A stretch of DNA of 64,000 bases, from assembly GCA_016806645.1 (NCBI GenBank), contig JACSYO010002172.1, positions 1,067,990 through 1,131,989 of the forward strand. Reading direction: 5' to 3'. The translations under genes were made by a program, and so were the position numbers. This DNA comes from Ophiodon elongatus. Lineage: Eukaryota; Chordata; Actinopteri; Perciformes; Hexagrammidae. How positions within the stretch are numbered: position 1 is the first letter of the stretch; the number at the start of each line of letters is the position of its first letter. Positions 58,875-64,000 of the stretch are shown here, piece by piece. A model generated the notes under the pieces. That model made no database searches. It saw only the letters and a list, made by a program, of their open reading frames with translations, and was not told the DNA's origin.

Positions 58875-60280
58875 AAAGAGGCCATATGGAGATATGAGGT
58901 TTTGCCAACAGTCCGAGGAAAGGAGTTACGAGATTTAGTCACAAGCTGTTTCATAATACTTTTCATTGGTTAAATATTTGTAAACATTTATGTATTGACA
59001 GTGACGATATGTGCAATTTTAGATGGGTGAAGTGCTCTCAGGCCGTGGTTCCACTTGTCTTTTCAGTGTGACTTTCTCTCTGAAATCAGATCCCGCTCGC
59101 ATTGGGATCTGATCAGCCACCTGGCGAGGCCGCCCGGCGAGGCCGCCCGGCGAGCGTTGAGTTGGGATCTCAGTGAGGTGTGGTCAGCATGTGGGCACAA
59201 TCCGGACAGTTTAACAAGGTTCTTCATCATCTTGAGGAGCACAGCTCAGACCTGCTGTCAGTCATATACTGATGAGGAAAAGCCAACATTTCCTCACAAA
59301 GCTGCTTCAGTATCAAAGCTTTTAAATCACACAAGAACGTGGGACTTTTATTTTGTAGTATTTATAGGAAAATGTGTTCATCACCAAATTAGCAGAGCTT
59401 TGTGTGCAGCTAATCCTCAATAAAAGAAATCTTCTGATACTGCATGGAGGAAGAGTGAGGAGCCTGTTGGGTTGCTGCATGGGCAGTCAGGGCATCTGAG
59501 CCGTGTGCAGGGCCGGTAGCAGGAGGGGTCCACATGAGGTAACATGAGTGAATGTAAAACTATGCCATGTAATTCCTTGAAAATGAAACATGAATATGCT
59601 TTGCTACAGTAGAGACCCATATGTTCTCACTATGCACGTTGCTAACTATACCAACTTTAATGATCAATTACTTATAAGGGTATGCAGCCAACTGGATTTT
59701 ACATTTCAACTGACTTAGCTCTTTAGTTTCTTTGGTATCAGAGGAAGAAGAACACTAAGTATCACACATCTTACGAGGTTAAACAGGCACGCAGGAGGAC
59801 AAAATAATTCACCAACTGAATGCAGCATTAGAAATGCATAAGCCTGAAATGGCTAGCATAATGGCTAGCTTGGTTGAAACTAAAGGCTTCTAACATTTTT
59901 AATTAAATTAAATCCAATCTGCTAAATTGGAATGGATGGTAAACAACCATTTTTTCCAAAGCAGAGGAATCCACAATAACATGTTATATAAAAGAGGATA
60001 TACATTTATTTTGGAATTAACATTAACACATAGTGAGTTTGTGTTTTTGGAGCAGCTATACTATACATATACGCAGAACAGTAGTCATTAGAGTTTCATA
60101 GCTATAATAAATGGAATGTATACAGACATTGCTCTGACAATGTTGTTTTACAGAGACGATATTTAGCAAACTAAGGCTGTCAGTGGATATTCTATTTTCA
60201 AACACAAAATACGTAAAAATGGACAAACGAATAGTTAAAATCTCAGTGTTTTTTACCAAAGACTATTCGTTGACAGTTCT
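58875..60280. other. Unassigned DNA with a GC-rich repeat scrap
   Basis: At 59124-59150, GGCGAGGCCGCCC is repeated twice and begins a third time. Just upstream AGATCCC/GGGATCT forms a short hairpin (about 59088-59110), and GCATTGGGATCTGATC resembles 21318 onward. The frame at 59055-59423 has no recognisable content. Confidence 0.4.
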
Positions 60281-60284
60281 ATGG

Positions 60285-60615
60285 CAGTAGTGATCAACAA
60301 CCACAGCTACGCTTCCACGAGGACGCCACCTGTCAGGTCGGTGTTTCCAGCTGTAACCGCCGTGTGAGAGCAGTGCAGAGTGGAGGCCGTGAGCTAACCA
60401 GTGGGGCACGCTCACGTGCACTAACATGCACTAAGAGCAGGCGTGGCCGACCCGGCTATGCAAACAAAGCAAAGAGAAGCTTAGATAAAGACACACACAG
60501 AGGGAGAGAGGCCTCTCTGCTCAGGCTGACATGACTCCTCTATATCTTTACATAGACAATAGTAAATGTCTGCTATATTAATGCTCTAAATGCCGTATAT
60601 TGCTCCTTTAACAAA
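60285..60615. repeat. Possible interspersed repeat ending TGCTCCTTTAA
   Basis: Phrases GTTTCCAGCTGTAACCGCCG, GTGAGAGCAGTGCAGAG and the end GTATATTGCTCCTTTAAC resemble a fish repeat I recall. No second copy is in the window. Confidence 0.35.
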
Positions 60616-60619
60616 GTCA

Positions 60620-61962
60620 TTTTAGAAAACGTGATTACTAACAACAGTCTCAGCAGCTTTTTGAAGAGGCTGCCAAACATAATGTAATTAAATGCTTACA
60701 TATTTTAATTAAACAAAGCAGAATATAGTAAATAGTAAGAATGCACTTTAACAGGCTTGATCATGGTGTACAGCCACAACGGTATTCTCACTTTGAACAA
60801 TGAAAAACTAGCCTGTATTAAAGGATTTAATGTAGAGTTTTTTTGAGGGCTGATTTTTTTCCTCTGTTTCAAATCGAACTAGTCACCACAAGTTAATTTT
60901 CAACTCCATGAGAGACAAACTTTACCAAGAGGATGGCAGCTGAATTGGGTGCTGAAAGCTCCAGTTTCTCTTGGGAGAGGAATAAAAGAAGCAAAACATC
61001 TGAGGTTGTGCTCCAGTTCATAGCAATCTGCAACAGTCAAGATATTAAAAGTGAAGATGCCTGGGCTTGAGGCTTGGCTCCAGTTGATGGACCATTTAGG
61101 AAAACCTACATTCAAAAAGATCCATGAATTCATATGCTACTGCTGTAGTTCTGGCTAGAAAGGATCTGTCTCGTGTAATGTGTTCGCTGGAGTTTGTGCT
61201 CATGTGTTTACACTCAGCAGTAATCCTGTATCTCTACCCTTGTACTAAGCAGTTGCAGCTGTAGTTCTGTGTGACATGTGTACATGCTATTTTGAAAGCA
61301 GTGTAATTTGCTTTAGTTTAAGGTTCTGGCAATGAAATGATAGATTCATATTTTGTGTTGATTGTGGCGGTCCCTGTGGATAAGTGGGCAGTGTGTCCGA
61401 GCACCAGGGTCCCTTTAGAAAACCTCCTTGTACTGCAGCAGGGTCTGACAGTCTGCCTCCTAAGTCCTGGTTCTGGTTCTGATCTGATGTTGTGTGGGAA
61501 ACTGCCCGCTGGCACCGATGATAAGCATTAAGATTAGGTAGGTCATACAGAAGCAGCAGTACTAAATTGAGACTGATCCATAACCAGTTAAAAATAAGTG
61601 AAAAATCAACATACAACATTATTACAATAGTTCTTTCCCGACTCGATCGGATTACAACGAGAACGTGACGTCATATTTAAGATGGATCCTTTTGAGTCAT
61701 AACCTCCTGCTGCCATCATCGTAACCACAAAAATGTTCCTGAAAGTGTATCCCCTCTCTCCTGCAGAGTGTTGACTCTGAACACGGACTGCTACACACAC
61801 TGATTCCTTAGGAATACACAAAATCGACACACACACAAATTTTTATGACAGATAAAAAGCAGGTTCTGATGGGAGTCCCTGATGACGGGGGCTGTCGTGC
61901 TTCTGTCAGCCTCGTTACAGCAGAGCAGAAGCTGTAAACTAAGTGTTGACATCTCTATCTTT

Positions 61963-61965
<3 letters not shown>
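60620..61965. other. Unassigned non-coding DNA
   Basis: Frames at 60900-61133 and 61287-61619 on the minus strand have no recognisable domain. Nothing else seen. Confidence 0.4.

Positions 61966-61970
<5 letters not shown>

Positions 61971-62053
<83 letters not shown>
61971..62053. repeat. (GT)35(GA)6 compound microsatellite
   Basis: 71 bases of GT pass directly into GA repeats at 62041. Confidence 0.98.
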
Positions 62054-62059
62054 CCACTG

Positions 62060-62510
62060 ACGAGCTAATCAATATGTAAACTACAAATGCCTCAGTGGAT
62101 GTGAGCTTCTCAGGTTTACTGTGATATCACATTGGTTCACAACAATGGTTCACATTGTTAAAAGAAAAGCAAAACACAGAAAGGTTGTTAATCTGTCAGG
62201 TTAAATAGCAGGCATTTAACTGAGCTCAGCTAACACAGGAGCTAAGTATAGATTACTTCACCCTGTTTATAAATTAAATTTGAGATACAGGGCTAACAGT
62301 TTGGTACACTACATGATACTTTGACCAAAGATAAACCATCATATTGTATCCAAGACTTTTGGCTCAAAATGAATTGTCACAGTGGTGTAAACAATAAAAT
62401 GAATGGTTGCTTAATTCCATGAAGTTGCTTCAGTTTCAGGGTCTTTGTATTGTTGAAATGGAACTACTTGTTTAGAAACAGATCATGGCTTGGGTTCAGT
62501 ATGTTTGTTA
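62060..62510. other. Unassigned AT-rich DNA
   Basis: No frame or repeat of note. It is the flank of the minisatellite that follows. Confidence 0.4.
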
Positions 62511-62515
62511 CCTGG

Positions 62516-62880
62516 CATACGTGGAGCATGACGCGGTGACGTGCTGACATCCATACGTGGAGCATGACGCGGTGACGTGCTGACATCCATACGTAGAGCA
62601 TGACACGGTGACGTGCTGACATCCATACGTGGAGCATGACGCGGTGACGTGCTGACATCCATACGTAGAGCATGACGCGGTGACGTGCTGACATCCATAC
62701 GTGGAGCATGACGCGGTGACGTGCTGACATCCATACGTGGAGCATGACGCGGTGACGTGCTGACATCCATACGTGGAGCATGACGCGGTGACGTGCTGAC
62801 ATCCATACGTGGAGCATGACGCGGTGACGTGCTGACATCCATACGTGGAGCATGACGTGGTGACGTGCTGACATCCATAC
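62516..62880. repeat. 36-bp minisatellite, ten units
   Basis: Unit CATACGTGGAGCATGACGCG plus GTGACGTGCTGACATC, ten full copies with only a few single-base variants (GTAGAG for GTGGAG, GACACGG, GACGTGG). Every unit carries TGACGTG, and most carry a second TGACG. Thirty-six is divisible by three, so two minus-strand frames stay open: 62483-63043 (186 residues, MDVSTSPRHAPR repeats) and 62464-62973 (169 residues, VWMSARHRVMLH repeats). Neither has recognisable flanking domains. Confidence 0.97.
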
Positions 62881-62884
62881 TAAC

Positions 62885-63915
62885 CTCAGATAACTCAGCG
62901 TGTTGGCTAATGGCTTCACGCGGGACACGACAGCGGTCAGCTGCCGCTGAACCATTGCTGAAGAAGGGGACACGCCAAGATGATGTCACGTCAAACCACA
63001 AGCGGTGGAAAGGCAGATGATAAATCTGATGGAAATATGACATTTAAATATTATCACTTGTATCAATGTGAGGAAGGTTACAGTCCCCTCCTTGCTGCAC
63101 ACAGAACTGATGTTTGGTCTGCAGCCATGGTGCATCTCTTCACTGGACCGGCAGCTTGGGTGAAGTTTATTTAATCTCTAGATATGTTTACTGTGCACTT
63201 TGTCACATGTTGTTTTAATCGATACCCCAAACTTAAAAACATTGATCCAAAACAGTTTTTCATGCCTTGAACAGAGCCTGTGCTTTTCTCTGACAATTCA
63301 AACATGGAAAGATATTCTGACATGGCTGAGGTTGCGACTTCATCTCACAGTAGTTGAAGACTATGAGATGAAGATGAAGGTGAAGAAGACTAAAGCAACT
63401 GTAAACCAACCTGAAGGCATGTCTGCTCAGGGTGGATTGTGGTTGACTCCACCGACATACACAGTAAGGCTAAAAGAAGAGAAACTGGAGTTCCTTTTAA
63501 GTGTGGTTATCTAAGCCTCCACTGCTTGTTGTCACAGCCAGTTTAATATCCAAACACTGAAGGCCTGACTTAAAACAAAATGCTCTCTGGCTAACTCAAA
63601 TTGAGTTGATATTGCAAAAAAATATTTTAGCTCTTCGATGTAAATGTTCCTGTTTTTTTTATTGTTTTTAAAGGTTTCCTTTCTCTAATACCTCAGTTAC
63701 CTGATACCTGCTCTATTTCACGCTTTTGTTTTCAGCTGGATGAGTCATCTTACCTTGCTGATAATTAAAAACCCATTTCTTGATGTTGCTGCTTCATAAT
63801 AAAAGCTTTAACATGACAAAATAACGGGGGACTTTTACTGTGAAGCATTCATTAAAAATGAAGTGGTTATCCCCATCTTACAGTCGCTCCTCTGACCACC
63901 AGTCACAGCCATGGA
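62885..63915. other. Unassigned non-coding DNA
   Basis: A plus-strand frame at 63200-63514 (104 residues) has a Lys-rich middle and is not simple sequence, but I recognise no family and see no splice context. No paired repeat found. Confidence 0.4.
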
Positions 63916-63925
63916 TCAGCCAGCT

Positions 63926-64000
63926 GATGGAGAGGATAGCCCTGTGGTGGTGGAGAGGGTAGCCCTGTGGTGATGGAGAGGGTAGCCCTGTGGTGATGGA
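63926..64000. repeat. 23-bp minisatellite, continuing past the window edge
   Basis: At least three copies of TGGTGATGGAGAGGGTAGCC plus CTG, with early variants GGATAG and GTGGTGG. It is cut off by the end of the sequence. Confidence 0.9.

Noticed and set aside
62483..63043. 186-residue minus-strand frame with MDVSTSPRHAPR repeats
   Set aside because: Its length comes from a 36-bp minisatellite that is open in two frames. The non-repeat ends show no known domain.
63200..63514. 104-residue frame near the window end
   Set aside because: Not simple sequence, but no family recognised and no flanking exon signals.

Overview
The window reads as non-coding nuclear DNA from a teleost fish, probably a percomorph. 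It has about a dozen long (AC/GT)n microsatellites, many short interspersed repeats of kinds I recognise as common in fish genomes (recalled, not searched), a decayed LINE, a hAT-type MITE with a perfect 8-bp target-site duplication, and tRNA-headed SINE-like repeats. There are no bacterial-style operons, Shine-Dalgarno sites, CRISPR arrays or phage genes. The open frames are short and mostly coincide with simple repeats. I find no complete protein-coding gene; the window is best read as intergenic or long-intron DNA.

Layout. 0-5.9 kb: a pyrimidine tract, then AT-rich single-copy-looking DNA with possible conserved non-coding stretches. 5.9-12.2 kb: repeat-rich, including a LINE-like block, a degenerate tandem array and a 1.2-kb imperfect palindrome (9034-10218). 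12.2-20 kb: mostly unassigned, with two copies of an octamer-bearing repeat. 20-22.7 kb: a (GT)39 array and a repeat cluster. 22.7-26.2 kb: unassigned, with one enhancer-like AT-rich stretch. 26.2-29.2 kb: a dead LINE reverse transcriptase on the minus strand, then two direct copies of one repeat flanking a possible minus-strand exon (28254-28323). 30.2-33.2 kb: 30-bp and 15-bp minisatellites, a SINE-like copy and an L2-like 3' tail. 34-41 kb: microsatellites in otherwise unassigned DNA. 41.9-46.8 kb: repeats, a 478-bp stretch with a single G on the plus strand, and a strong G-quadruplex motif. 46.8-53 kb: unassigned. 53.6-56.6 kb: a Z-DNA-prone AC/TG cluster and a nested transposon block. 58.3-62 kb: purine tract, repeats and a (GT)35 array. 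62.5-64 kb: a 36-bp minisatellite with TGACGTG in every unit, and a 23-bp minisatellite running off the window edge.

The window does not show genes working together. The points most worth following are the large foldback element, the hAT MITE with intact duplication, the minisatellites that stay open in several frames, the possible exon, and the octamer-bearing repeat. I did not find a new biological system that the sequence supports.
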